IMG/VR virus record: IMGVR_UViG_3300028733_000004
Location: 1 to 56,346 of that record
DNA from: a virus
Strand: one strand, 5' to 3'
Length of the DNA stretch: 56,346 bases
Shown here: in pieces, positions 41,484-49,716 of the stretch
Numbering within the stretch: position 1 is the stretch's first letter
Layout: every line of letters begins with the position of its first letter
Translations under genes and position numbers: made by a program
Notes under the pieces: generated by a model
Told to the model about the DNA's origin: nothing
The model's database searches: none
The model's input: the letters and a program-made list of their open reading frames with translations, nothing else

Positions 41484-42964
41484 TGAAAAAAATAAACATA
41501 GAAATTATAAACTATAACCAGGGCCAGTTAGATGGTCCTATGGTTATTATGAATAAGCTATATGAAGAGTTTGGTATAAAACACCCAAATGCTTGGCATA
41601 TAAAGATGGCTGGTGGTAGGGAATGGGATGGCATAGTACATTACATAACTGAGTATGGTAAATTCAAAATAGGTCTTTTACCCATAATCTATAAAAGGTT
41701 GGTTGAGTTAGAATATGAGGTTAAAGTTATTGATAACCGAGAACCCATAAGAATTGTACCTAAGGTACCAAAGATGGTAGGTAATTTAAAACCAAGGCCA
41801 CAACAAAGGCAGGTAATGGATGCTATCATAAATAACAAAGTTGGAGGTAAGCCATTCTATATAGGTACACAAAACTTAGCTGTTAACTTTGGTAAGTCAA
41901 TGATAATGGCTGGACTATACCTTGCATTTAAAAAAGGTTTAAAAACCCTATTACTAACTAATGATAAGGACTGGCTAGAACAATCAAGGTCTGAATTTAA
42001 GGACTTACTACCTGGTGAGAATATAACATTTGTACAGGGGGGTAAGGTATTTAACTGGGGCAACTTCTCTATAGGTATGGTACAATCAATATCAAGGAAC
42101 CTGGGGAACTACCAAAAGGAGTTAAACAACATTGATATGTTACTTATTGATGAGGGTGACCTTATTGATAATAAAACATATAAGGGCGTAATTCAACACT
42201 TATGGGGAACATCAGTTAGGCTAATTTTCTCAGGTTCTATATACATGAGTAAGCTTAAGAAAGACCTGGTTCATAATATGAATATAAGGCAATTCGCTGG
42301 GGATGAACTAACTATCATCAAGTTAGATGAGATGATTAAAAAGGGGTACTCTACCCCAGTAATTGTGAAAATGGTCCCAACAGAGTATAACAAGGATAAG
42401 AAAAAACTGGGAGGCTATCCCGATGAGTATTCAAAAGTTATATCAACTAGCCAACATGCTTATGGTGTATCCCTGGATAGGACAAGGTATAACTTACAAT
42501 ATGGTAGGACTCCCATGCTTATAGTAACCAAGTATATTGAGCATTGTGAAAAGCTTTATTCTTATTATATGAGTTATATATCTTTACTAGAAAAGTCTGT
42601 AGGCAGGAAATTAGTAGTGAAAAGAGTTCACCATGATACTAAAGATAGGAAAAAGATTTTATCTAACTTCAGAGATGGAAAAATTGACATCCTTATATCT
42701 AATACATTTATTGCCAGAGGGAAGAACTTCCCACTATTACAGTATATGCAGAATACTGCTAGCATGGACTCTAATGAAAAGACACTTCAGCTTATGGGTA
42801 GGTTGGTTAGAACACATGAGAGTAAGACTAAAACTTACTTAGATGATATTCAATACAATGGTAAATATCTTTCAAAACATGCTAAGCACCGAAAAAACTA
42901 TTATACTAAAGAGAACCTTAAAGTGATCATGTTAAATAGGTTAACACCCAAGAAGTCCTTATAA
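41483..42964 (+). CDS. SF2 DNA helicase, UvsW-like
   Basis: A recombination and fork-regression type helicase. Motifs in order: Q-motif-like PRPQQRQVMDAI, Walker A-like NLAVNFGKSMI (residues 131-141, with GKS), motif Ib region LTNDKDWLEQSRSEFKDLL, DEAD-like IDEGD in MLLIDEGDLID, motif III FSGS, and motif VI QLMGRLVR. An N-terminal 95-residue region (WDGIVHYITEYGKFKIGLL) resembles the small double-strand recognition domain of T4 UvsW. 493 residues is typical. Confidence 0.82.
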   Translation: MKKINIEIINYNQGQLDGPMVIMNKLYEEFGIKHPNAWHIKMAGGREWDGIVHYITEYGKFKIGLLPIIYKRLVELEYEVKVIDNREPIRIVPKVPKMVGNLKPRPQQRQVMDAIINNKVGGKPFYIGTQNLAVNFGKSMIMAGLYLAFKKGLKTLLLTNDKDWLEQSRSEFKDLLPGENITFVQGGKVFNWGNFSIGMVQSISRNLGNYQKELNNIDMLLIDEGDLIDNKTYKGVIQHLWGTSVRLIFSGSIYMSKLKKDLVHNMNIRQFAGDELTIIKLDEMIKKGYSTPVIVKMVPTEYNKDKKKLGGYPDEYSKVISTSQHAYGVSLDRTRYNLQYGRTPMLIVTKYIEHCEKLYSYYMSYISLLEKSVGRKLVVKRVHHDTKDRKKILSNFRDGKIDILISNTFIARGKNFPLLQYMQNTASMDSNEKTLQLMGRLVRTHESKTKTYLDDIQYNGKYLSKHAKHRKNYYTKENLKVIMLNRLTPKKSL

Positions 42965-42999
42965 AAACCCCAGGTACTACTAATTATAAACAAAACAAT

Positions 43000-43407
43000 A
43001 TGTCAACTAAAGTAAAGAAAAAGAAGTCACTACTGCCTGACTTGTCCAAGATGGATATCCTAAAGCCATTATCAATTACTGATATAGGGTCTAATGGTGA
43101 TCCATGCTTTGGTAAGGCTTATGATCTGTCAACTAAAGAATGTAAGATGTGTGGAGATTCTGAATTATGTGCAATAGTATTTGCCCAGACAATGAATACC
43201 ACAAGAGGTGAAATTGAGAAGGAAAAACATTTCAAGGACATGGATGTATTAATTGATATTCCAGGTGTAAAAAAATACATGAGGAAATTGAAGCGTACGG
43301 GGTATATTAAGAAGGATATTATTACAATGTCCATGGCTAAGTTTGAAATAGCTAAATCAGATACAAGGGATATATATAGAAGTTTAAACAATTTAAAAGA
43401 AGAGTAA
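43000..43407 (+). CDS. Putative zinc-binding protein (135 aa)
   Basis: Residues 33-58 hold four Cys in a zinc-ribbon-like pattern: DPCFGKAYDLSTKECKMCGDSELC. The rest is helical and Lys-rich (VKKYMRKLKRTGYIKKDI). No enzymatic motif. Its stop shares a base with the HNH start (TAATGG). Upstream is a 35-nt leader with TAAACAAAAC, similar to leaders of other replication genes. Probably a nucleic-acid-binding accessory protein. Confidence 0.6.
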   Translation: MSTKVKKKKSLLPDLSKMDILKPLSITDIGSNGDPCFGKAYDLSTKECKMCGDSELCAIVFAQTMNTTRGEIEKEKHFKDMDVLIDIPGVKKYMRKLKRTGYIKKDIITMSMAKFEIAKSDTRDIYRSLNNLKEE

Positions 43408-43913
43408 TGGATGATAATATACCAGGCTTCCCAGGTTACCATATAGCTAGAGGTGGGAAGTTATACAATAGGGGAAAGCCAAAACCAACGTATGTTCATA
43501 AGAATGGGTACTTAAGGTCTAGGTTAAGAAATGAAAAAGGTAAAACTTATAACAAAACTATACATAGGCTAGTTGCCATAGCTTGGGTACCAAATCCAAA
43601 GCCTGGTATATATAATACTGTATTACATAATGATAATATAAGGTTACACAACTTTGATACAAACTTACACTGGGGTACACAACAGGAAAATATAGACCAG
43701 GCTATAAAAGATGGTATCATGAATGTAAAGGGTAAGAATAATCCCATGTATGGTGTACACAGAGATTGTAGGGGTAAAGTAAACAAAACCTTATCAGGTA
43801 ATAAGAAAACTCAGGTAAGGGGATTATACAAAACAGGAAACTATAAACTTACTGAGTTAGCAAAAAAGTTTTCAGTAGGAACTAAGAATATAAAACGAAT
43901 TATAAACATTTAA
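43407..43913 (+). CDS. Free-standing HNH homing endonuclease
   Basis: The NUMOD4-like start IPGFPGYHIARGGKLYNRG, then NGYLRSRLRNEKGKTYNKTIHRLVAIAWV, then the HNH core VLHNDNIRLHNFDTNLHWGTQQENIDQA (His, Asn-Asp and Asn) are diagnostic. The C-terminal 60 residues carry NNPMYGVHRD (a NUMOD-type motif) and a helix-turn-helix-like LTELAKKFSVGTKNIKRI. Such genes are mobile: they cut related phages lacking the insertion and are copied by repair. It sits between the zinc protein and the dUTPase-like gene, whose start may have been altered by the insertion. Confidence 0.85.
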   Translation: MDDNIPGFPGYHIARGGKLYNRGKPKPTYVHKNGYLRSRLRNEKGKTYNKTIHRLVAIAWVPNPKPGIYNTVLHNDNIRLHNFDTNLHWGTQQENIDQAIKDGIMNVKGKNNPMYGVHRDCRGKVNKTLSGNKKTQVRGLYKTGNYKLTELAKKFSVGTKNIKRIINI

Positions 43914-43924
43914 AACTTAACATT

Positions 43925-44797
43925 TTGGACATAAGAGATGTAAAAGAAGAACCACAAGTAGTAGAAGGTGGGATGTATTTAGAAAAGATTTATGAGTTAC
44001 AAAAGGTATTGGTAGACCACTATGTAAAAATTGAAGGCCTACCACCTTACCCAATTAGTGTAAACACAAAACCCAGCCAGATAATCCTGAAGGATTTTAC
44101 GGGTAGGGTAATTGAAGAACTTGCTGAAGGGTTTGAATCTCACCTATTGATTGATGAATTAACAAGTAACAACCTTTATTGGAGTGATGAGGATGGGAGT
44201 TCTAATGATTATCAACAAATGGTAAACCACCTTCAGAACTTAAATGAAGAACAGGCAGATGCAATGCATTTCATGACTGAGTTAATGATCTATTGCAACA
44301 TTCAACCAGATGATATCCAAGCTTGGATTGATGCTTATGTAAAGAAGTACAATTTTAATAGTATAAATGCTGGTGCTCCTTATGTTGGTACCGATGGTGA
44401 TGTAATAGCTAATGCTATAGAATTAGGCTATGCTATATTTGAAGGTGATTTAACTCTTAGTAGGGAAGGTGTTAACTTGGTTAAATACATTGATGAAGTA
44501 AAACTTAAGTATCTACCTGGGGCAAGATACCTATCAATGGAATTGATGGAGTTATCTGAAAAATTGCTTTGGAGAGTTACCTACCATATCAACATTTCAA
44601 GGAACTGTTTGAAAAACAAACCCTGGAAACAGTCTGGTGTTATGACTGATGAAACTCTATACCAATCTAAAGTAGTTGAAGCATTTGTATACATGATGAC
44701 TTACTTTGGGTTTATTGGTATGGGAAGCAAGGAGATATACTACTTGTACTTCAAGAAGAATATGGTTAATCAATTCCGTATTAAATCAAACTATTAA
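43925..44797 (+). CDS. All-alpha dUTPase/dCTPase-family enzyme
   Basis: A nucleotide pyrophosphatase of the dimeric dUTPase/MazG superfamily, hydrolysing dUTP or dCTP to the monophosphate. Metal-binding motifs are VIEELAE (E64, E65, E68) and NEEQADAMHF (E109, D112). The C-terminal MGSKEIYYLYFKKNMVN followed by QFRIKSNY matches the conserved 'eei...Y..K...N..RQ..gY' ending. The domain begins with YLEKIYELQKVLVDHY. The frame's first start is TTG at 43925; an ATG at 43973 (residue 17) falls at the domain start and may be the real one. T4 gp56 (dCTPase-dUTPase) belongs to this superfamily. Direct linkage to two ThyA-like genes suggests a pool-sanitising role in base modification. Confidence 0.75.
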   Translation: MDIRDVKEEPQVVEGGMYLEKIYELQKVLVDHYVKIEGLPPYPISVNTKPSQIILKDFTGRVIEELAEGFESHLLIDELTSNNLYWSDEDGSSNDYQQMVNHLQNLNEEQADAMHFMTELMIYCNIQPDDIQAWIDAYVKKYNFNSINAGAPYVGTDGDVIANAIELGYAIFEGDLTLSREGVNLVKYIDEVKLKYLPGARYLSMELMELSEKLLWRVTYHINISRNCLKNKPWKQSGVMTDETLYQSKVVEAFVYMMTYFGFIGMGSKEIYYLYFKKNMVNQFRIKSNY

Positions 44798-45726
44798 TGG
44801 GCAAGGTATCTGGCTCAATCCAAGAAAAATGCCACAACTTGGAATTTGCAACCTCCCAGGAAGCTTGGGAAGGTTTAAATGAAATGTTCATATACCATGA
44901 TAAAAGGTTATTTAAACATGGAGCATCATTTACATCGGGTATGTCTGCTGTATATAACATATTCATAAAGATAAGGAAAGCTTGGGTAGACCCAGAATTC
45001 GATTATGGTTTAATGTTTAATTACAGGGAACAGAAATGGACCACTCTAGTGAATAATTATTTAAACTTAAATAAACTAGACCTACTTAGGTCTAAAGTTC
45101 GCTACTTCCAGTCTAAGTATAACCAAAACTATAATATATCTTACTCATTTGATAACTCCCATGATAATGGGAAAGGTTGTTTATTAGCTGCAACATTTTC
45201 AAGGAGATTAAATGATGACATCCCAGTTATAACTGTAATGTTAAGGTCATCAGAGATAACTAAAAGGTTAATATTTGATCTCCTATTAGTACAAAGGATG
45301 GCAGAATATGTATATGGTAAAGAAGTAACCTGCATGATAAATATATTTGCAACTCAAATGTATTGCAATACAGAAACACTGGTAATGTATAATACTCATA
45401 GGCCACTTGCTGATGTACTTGAAGAAAACAAAAAGAAGTGGATGTCAAAGGGTATAGCAAAAGATTCATGGCCTGAAAGTTTATTAAAAACATTCAATAC
45501 CTTCATGGATAAACCTGAATCATTTGGGAGTTATAAGGTTTTCTTAAGAACTGCAAAATGCTTAAGACCTGATTATTACAAGGGGCACTATAAACCTTTA
45601 ATTGCAGTTAATATGGTTTTAGAATATGATGAGGGCATTGAATACCCCGAAACCGTCATAAGCTTCTCACAAAGAAAAGCATACAAAAAGAAACATAACA
45701 AACAACTTAAAAAACTAGTAGTATGA
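44797..45726 (+). CDS. ThyA-superfamily protein A (divergent hydroxymethylase-like)
   Basis: The thymidylate-synthase fold is recognisable from GKGCLLAATFSRR (candidate nucleophile C128), MLRSSEITKRLIFDLLLVQRMAEYVYG and NIFATQMYCN. Compared with TS the RSxD motif reads RSSE (E153 for the Asp), eight residues later the uracil-reading Asn is Asp (D161), and the TH.Y motif is TQMY (Q187 for His, Y189 kept). The 'PC' of TS is 'GC'. An Asp at this position marks T4 dCMP hydroxymethylase, so a cytosine-specific enzyme or an inactive partner of the next protein is likely. It begins at the last base of the dUTPase-like gene and overlaps the next gene by 4 nt. Similarity is distant, seen by eye. Confidence 0.55.
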   Translation: MGKVSGSIQEKCHNLEFATSQEAWEGLNEMFIYHDKRLFKHGASFTSGMSAVYNIFIKIRKAWVDPEFDYGLMFNYREQKWTTLVNNYLNLNKLDLLRSKVRYFQSKYNQNYNISYSFDNSHDNGKGCLLAATFSRRLNDDIPVITVMLRSSEITKRLIFDLLLVQRMAEYVYGKEVTCMINIFATQMYCNTETLVMYNTHRPLADVLEENKKKWMSKGIAKDSWPESLLKTFNTFMDKPESFGSYKVFLRTAKCLRPDYYKGHYKPLIAVNMVLEYDEGIEYPETVISFSQRKAYKKKHNKQLKKLVV

Positions 45727-46484
45727 GGATTTACGCAAACGCTTACGAGTTAATGTCAGAAACTGGCAGAAACTTATGGGAAATGGGTGCAGAGGTTAAA
45801 CCTAAAACTTATCAAGATAAGGTAATTGAGGGTGATGACAACTTTATTACAAAAGAACTTATCTGTGAACAGTATTGTTTAACTGACTTACCAGATGAGG
45901 ATTTATTATTCTTATTTGACCCACGTTCTAAGGACTGGACAAAGGCAGAATTTGTTGAAAGGGTATCAATTGGTAAAAGCCAAAATCCTGGGGAAGCCTA
46001 TAAACTTAGGCCAGATCTTTGGGAGCAATTCATAAACAGTAGAGGGAAGTTCGACTACAACTATAATGACCGGATGAGGTATGAAAAAGCCTTGTTTAGC
46101 AGATTAGAGCTGGATAACTTGTCTATAGTAATAAAGCAACTAATGTTTGACCACCAGACAAGGAAGGCAGTATTACCAATCTACACCCTAGATGATGTAT
46201 CCAAGATACCAGAGGGCAAAAGGATACCTTGTTCAATGTATTATGACTTCTTAGTAAGGGAAGTAAATGGTGAAGAACAATTAAACATAACCTACCACCA
46301 AAGGTCTGCAGATTATGTTACCCACTTTGGTAATGATGTATTCCTTGCCTGGAAACTAATGCAATATGTTGCTTCACTGATAAAAGTTAAACCAGGGTAC
46401 CTATACCATACCATAGATTCACTACACAGTTACAAAAAAGACTGGGTAAAACTTAAAACATCAGTAGGAGACTTCAAAAAATAA
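45723..46484 (+). CDS. ThyA-superfamily protein B, candidate dCMP hydroxymethylase
   Basis: A clear ThyA-superfamily protein, 253 residues. The catalytic loop is RIPCSMYYDFLV (C170), preceded by DHQTRKAVLP, the usual 'SRR' phosphate-binding region. Then come HQRSADYVTHFGNDVFLAW (R194, D197) and IDSLHSYKKDW (H235, Y237). Counting without gaps from D197, position +8 is D205; in E. coli TS it is Asn177, which reads uracil. T4 dCMP hydroxymethylase has Asp there, so 5-hydroxymethylation of dCMP is the best guess. N204 next to D205 leaves dUMP specificity possible with a one-residue gap. Its start overlaps the sister gene by 4 nt. Confidence 0.72.
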   Translation: MRIYANAYELMSETGRNLWEMGAEVKPKTYQDKVIEGDDNFITKELICEQYCLTDLPDEDLLFLFDPRSKDWTKAEFVERVSIGKSQNPGEAYKLRPDLWEQFINSRGKFDYNYNDRMRYEKALFSRLELDNLSIVIKQLMFDHQTRKAVLPIYTLDDVSKIPEGKRIPCSMYYDFLVREVNGEEQLNITYHQRSADYVTHFGNDVFLAWKLMQYVASLIKVKPGYLYHTIDSLHSYKKDWVKLKTSVGDFKK

Positions 46485-46498
46485 TACTACTAACCTGT

Positions 46499-46526
46499 AA
46501 TGGGAGGACTTAATTGTTCTCCCATT
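46499..46526 (+). promoter_or_regulatory. Hairpin before the DNA polymerase gene
   Basis: A perfect 8-bp stem (AATGGGAG at 46499-46506 with CTCCCATT at 46519-46526) with a 12-nt loop, 14 nt after the hydroxymethylase-like stop. It covers an in-frame ATG at 46500, so initiation there would be masked. No T-run follows. It may tune polymerase expression. Confidence 0.45.
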
Positions 46527-46541
46527 CGTCACCTTATAAAC

Positions 46542-48821
46542 ATGATATCAAGGTACCACATAATAAAGAATTTTAAAGAACTTAAACTACTTGTAAAAGC
46601 TTGCAAGGAAACTAAGTATGCAAGCTTTGACTTTGAATCTAATGCTAAAAGCATATACTCTGATGAGTTCTACCCTACTATACTATCCGTATCATTTCAA
46701 GTAGGTTCTTCAGTTATATTACCACTAGCTCATTTTGATTCACCATTCTTATCAGGTAAAAATAAACCAACCTGGCTTAAGATGTTAGAATACTTTGGTA
46801 GACATGTAATTGAGAATCCAGATATAACTAAGGTAGCATGGAATTGGAAGTTTGATAATCAGATAATGGCAAGGTACAACATCTGGCATAAGGGTAGAGC
46901 CTTAGATGGTATGCTTGCAAAATATCTCCTGGATGAGGAAAGGCCAATGGGTTTAAAAGATATGGTAAAAAGGTATCTACCTGAATTTTCAGGCTATGAA
47001 AATTATGAAGGTAGTAAATTGCCATGGGATAAAAAACCTTTAGAGGGGTTAAGTAAATATAGTGGACAAGATTCTGACTGTACCTTACGACTTATGCTAT
47101 TCTTTGAAAAGAAACTCATTGACTTAGGCTTCTATAGTTTATATAGAAATTTAATTATGATGGCTAGCAGAGTACTGGAGGATGCTGAAAGAAATGGTAT
47201 GAAGCTTGATATTGAACTAAATCATGAACTTGGTATTAAATATGATGCATTAACAGAAGAGGCCCAAAAGAAACTTAGGGAGATGTCAAGGGTTATGAAG
47301 TTTGAAAAGGCTTTAATAAAAGACAGGAGGGAAGCTTATATATCAAAGATAGAGGATGAAATTGAAGCTATAAATAATGAGATTGAAGAACTTGATGACC
47401 AAAAGAAAATCAATGCAGCTAATAAAAAGATTGATTCCAGGGAGGAAAAAATAAGCAGGTTAACAGTTGGTGACTTTAGAACTAATGATGAAAAGAAACT
47501 TATAGAGCCAATTAACTTTGGTTCACCATTAGTAATGGGGGCTTTACTTTACACCCATAAAAAAGGGTTTAAATTCCCCATACAAAACTATACTGATAAA
47601 GGTGCACCATCTACAGCTGAAGAGGATATACTAAAACTAAAGGATTATGATAAACATGGTTTTATAGATGGGCTTATAGAGTTAAGGGGGTTCCAAACCA
47701 TTAATTCCACATTTGTAAAAGGTATTGGTGAAAAGGTTGGATCAGATGGTAGGATTCACCCTAAGTTTAATATACATGGAACAACTACAGGAAGGCTTAG
47801 TTCTAACGACCCAAATTTTCAAAATCTCCCAAGGGTTACAACCAACGAGGATATTAAAAGGATGATGATACCAGGTGAAGGCAAGATATTCATCATGCTC
47901 GATTATTCTCAGGCTGAGTTAAGGGTACTTGCTCATCTTGCAAAAGAAGAAACCATGCTTATGTGGTTTAGAACTGGTAGGGATATTCACCTTGCTACAG
48001 CTTGTAAGAAATACAAAACTGATTATGAGGAAACACTTGTAATATATAAGGATGAACAACACCCCGAATATAAAACGTGGAAGAAGAGAAGAAAACAAGC
48101 TAAGACAATTAATTTTGGTATAGCTTATGAACAAACTGCTATGAAGTTATCTGAGTCACTATCTGAGCCAGGTGCACCAGTTTCAATTGAAGAAGCTCAG
48201 GTTGAGTTAGATGCTTGGTTTTTAGAATTTCCAAAGGTAAAGAAATTTATTGAAAAACAACATAGGTTTGCAGAGAAACATGGTTGGGTTAAAACAATGT
48301 TTGGTAGGAAGAGAAGGTTACCCGGAGTATATAGTGAAGTATATAGAGAATATCTAGAGGCATTAAGATTTGCATCTAATTCACCTATTCAGGGAACTGC
48401 TACTGACTTTGCACTATTCTCATCCATATTAATATGGGAAAAGATTAAACTAGGTGAGTTACCAAGAATACATGAAAACACAACAGTACATGACTCCATT
48501 GTATATGAGGCAGATCCTAAGGATGTAACTCCATTCTTAATCCATGCACTATGGTCAATATGCAAGAACCCAAGTACTAAACAGTACTTTGGCTTCCAAA
48601 TTGATGACGTTGAGATGGATGCTGACTTTGGGGTTGGAAGAAACTATGGTGAAGAATTGCCCTTTGTACCAGGCTATGACTATACTAATCTACTATCAAA
48701 AGACTTCAATAAAGATGATTATTACAAGGAATTTAATAAAGTACGGGACATCCCTTATTCAGATTTTCCAATTAAGTTCAATGATAACTTTAATAAAAGT
48801 AAAGCCCTATATGCAAGATAA
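46542..48821 (+). CDS. DNA polymerase, family A with 3'-5' exonuclease
   Basis: 759 residues from the ATG at 46542 (MISRYHIIKN); an in-frame ATG at 46500 lies within a hairpin. The proofreading exonuclease has Exo I YASFDFESNA and Exo II-like NWKFDNQIM. The polymerase domain has motif A MLDYSQAELRVLAHL (Ala where Pol I has Ile), motif B RRKQAKTINFGIAYE and motif C TVHDSIVYE. A charged coiled segment (residues about 255-320) forms the thumb. No 5' nuclease domain; a separate 5'-3' exonuclease is at 51729. It follows the hydroxymethylase-like genes. Confidence 0.93.
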   Translation: MISRYHIIKNFKELKLLVKACKETKYASFDFESNAKSIYSDEFYPTILSVSFQVGSSVILPLAHFDSPFLSGKNKPTWLKMLEYFGRHVIENPDITKVAWNWKFDNQIMARYNIWHKGRALDGMLAKYLLDEERPMGLKDMVKRYLPEFSGYENYEGSKLPWDKKPLEGLSKYSGQDSDCTLRLMLFFEKKLIDLGFYSLYRNLIMMASRVLEDAERNGMKLDIELNHELGIKYDALTEEAQKKLREMSRVMKFEKALIKDRREAYISKIEDEIEAINNEIEELDDQKKINAANKKIDSREEKISRLTVGDFRTNDEKKLIEPINFGSPLVMGALLYTHKKGFKFPIQNYTDKGAPSTAEEDILKLKDYDKHGFIDGLIELRGFQTINSTFVKGIGEKVGSDGRIHPKFNIHGTTTGRLSSNDPNFQNLPRVTTNEDIKRMMIPGEGKIFIMLDYSQAELRVLAHLAKEETMLMWFRTGRDIHLATACKKYKTDYEETLVIYKDEQHPEYKTWKKRRKQAKTINFGIAYEQTAMKLSESLSEPGAPVSIEEAQVELDAWFLEFPKVKKFIEKQHRFAEKHGWVKTMFGRKRRLPGVYSEVYREYLEALRFASNSPIQGTATDFALFSSILIWEKIKLGELPRIHENTTVHDSIVYEADPKDVTPFLIHALWSICKNPSTKQYFGFQIDDVEMDADFGVGRNYGEELPFVPGYDYTNLLSKDFNKDDYYKEFNKVRDIPYSDFPIKFNDNFNKSKALYAR

Positions 48822-49254
48822 AATAACACAAATCAGTAAGATTAAGCGGGATGTATTAACTGTACACTATAAGGGTGAGAAAATAAACATAAACATTTCC
48901 CAGGAATTATCCATAAGTGAAAATGTTATCAACTCTCAATTAAAAGAGAGTCCTTCTAGTTATGCATTCCTTTGTTTACTAAGAGATAAACAAGTAAAAC
49001 TCCGTGATACTCTAGAAAGGAGCAAGGATGTTGCCTATAGTGAAGCTTATATATATTATAAGGGGTCTGGTAGTGGCATTACCAATGAAACAGCACAACA
49101 TAAGGCTAACTCTAACCCCAAATATAAAAGCTTATATAAAAAATACCTAAGGGCAGTTAGTAAGGCAAGCAACTTTATTTCAATATGCAGGGCCTATGAG
49201 GGTAGGGAAAAGATATTACAAACAGTATCAGCTAATCTACGTAGAGAACACTAA
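48811..49254 (+). CDS. Hypothetical protein, UvsY-like mediator candidate (147 aa)
   Basis: Start at 48811 (ATGCAAGATAAA), overlapping the polymerase end by 11 nt. The same frame runs open further upstream to 48544, but that part is a shadow of the polymerase gene. The protein is basic and helical. The second half (SEAYIYYKGSGSGITNETAQHK, then YKSLYKKYLRAVSKASNF, then LQTVSANLRRE) looks like a conserved helical domain. Size, charge and location near RecA and SSB genes are reminiscent of T4 UvsY, the recombination mediator, but this is not a motif match. Confidence 0.55.
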   Translation: MQDKITQISKIKRDVLTVHYKGEKININISQELSISENVINSQLKESPSSYAFLCLLRDKQVKLRDTLERSKDVAYSEAYIYYKGSGSGITNETAQHKANSNPKYKSLYKKYLRAVSKASNFISICRAYEGREKILQTVSANLRREH

Positions 49255-49293
49255 AGAATTTCTATAAACTATTAATATATAAACAAAAACATT

Positions 49294-49704
49294 ATGAATT
49301 TAGCAACAATGCTTGGCCAGTCTCTTATTTCAAAAGATACTGCAATGTTAATCAACAGTGAGTTATACAAAAGGGGTCAGGTAACTGAGAACCGGGTTAT
49401 AATCATTACACCTAAAGAAATTGAGGGTAGGACTGCATCTGGTATAATCATACCCGGAGAAGTAACAGAAGGGGTACCAAGAAAGGGTATCTGTGTTCAA
49501 ATGGGAGAGTTCACTGAAGAGAATCGGACCTATACCTCTGTAGTTGGGATTGGTAATGTACTTACCTATGGCTTATATGCTGGTAAGGAAATTGATCTAC
49601 TAGAACCCCTATTAGTAAAAGGTTTTAACCCTGACAAACATGAACTAAGGTGTATATCAGTTAATGAGATTATGTATTCTGAGTATCCAATTAAACTAAC
49701 ATAA
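49294..49704 (+). CDS. GroES-like co-chaperonin
   Basis: Residues 30-130 follow the Cpn10 fold: RVIIITPKEIEGRTASGIIIPG (the 'T.gGIilP' mobile-loop pattern), then RKGICVQMGE, then VGIGNVLTYGLYAGKEIDL and the final strand LRCISVNEIMYSE. Phage-encoded GroES proteins (as T4 gp31) replace the host co-chaperonin so that the host chaperonin can fold the capsid protein. No GroEL-like gene is present in the window. A leader with ACTATTAATATATAAACAAA precedes it. Confidence 0.8.
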   Translation: MNLATMLGQSLISKDTAMLINSELYKRGQVTENRVIIITPKEIEGRTASGIIIPGEVTEGVPRKGICVQMGEFTEENRTYTSVVGIGNVLTYGLYAGKEIDLLEPLLVKGFNPDKHELRCISVNEIMYSEYPIKLT

Positions 49705-49716
49705 TAAAGTAAAGTC

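Noticed and set aside
46500-46541. Upstream start of the DNA polymerase
   Set aside because: The ATG is buried in a perfect hairpin and the added residues are not polymerase-like.
48544-48810. Long upstream extension of the 147-aa gene
   Set aside because: It lies fully inside the polymerase gene in another frame; the ATG at 48811 gives the usual short overlap.
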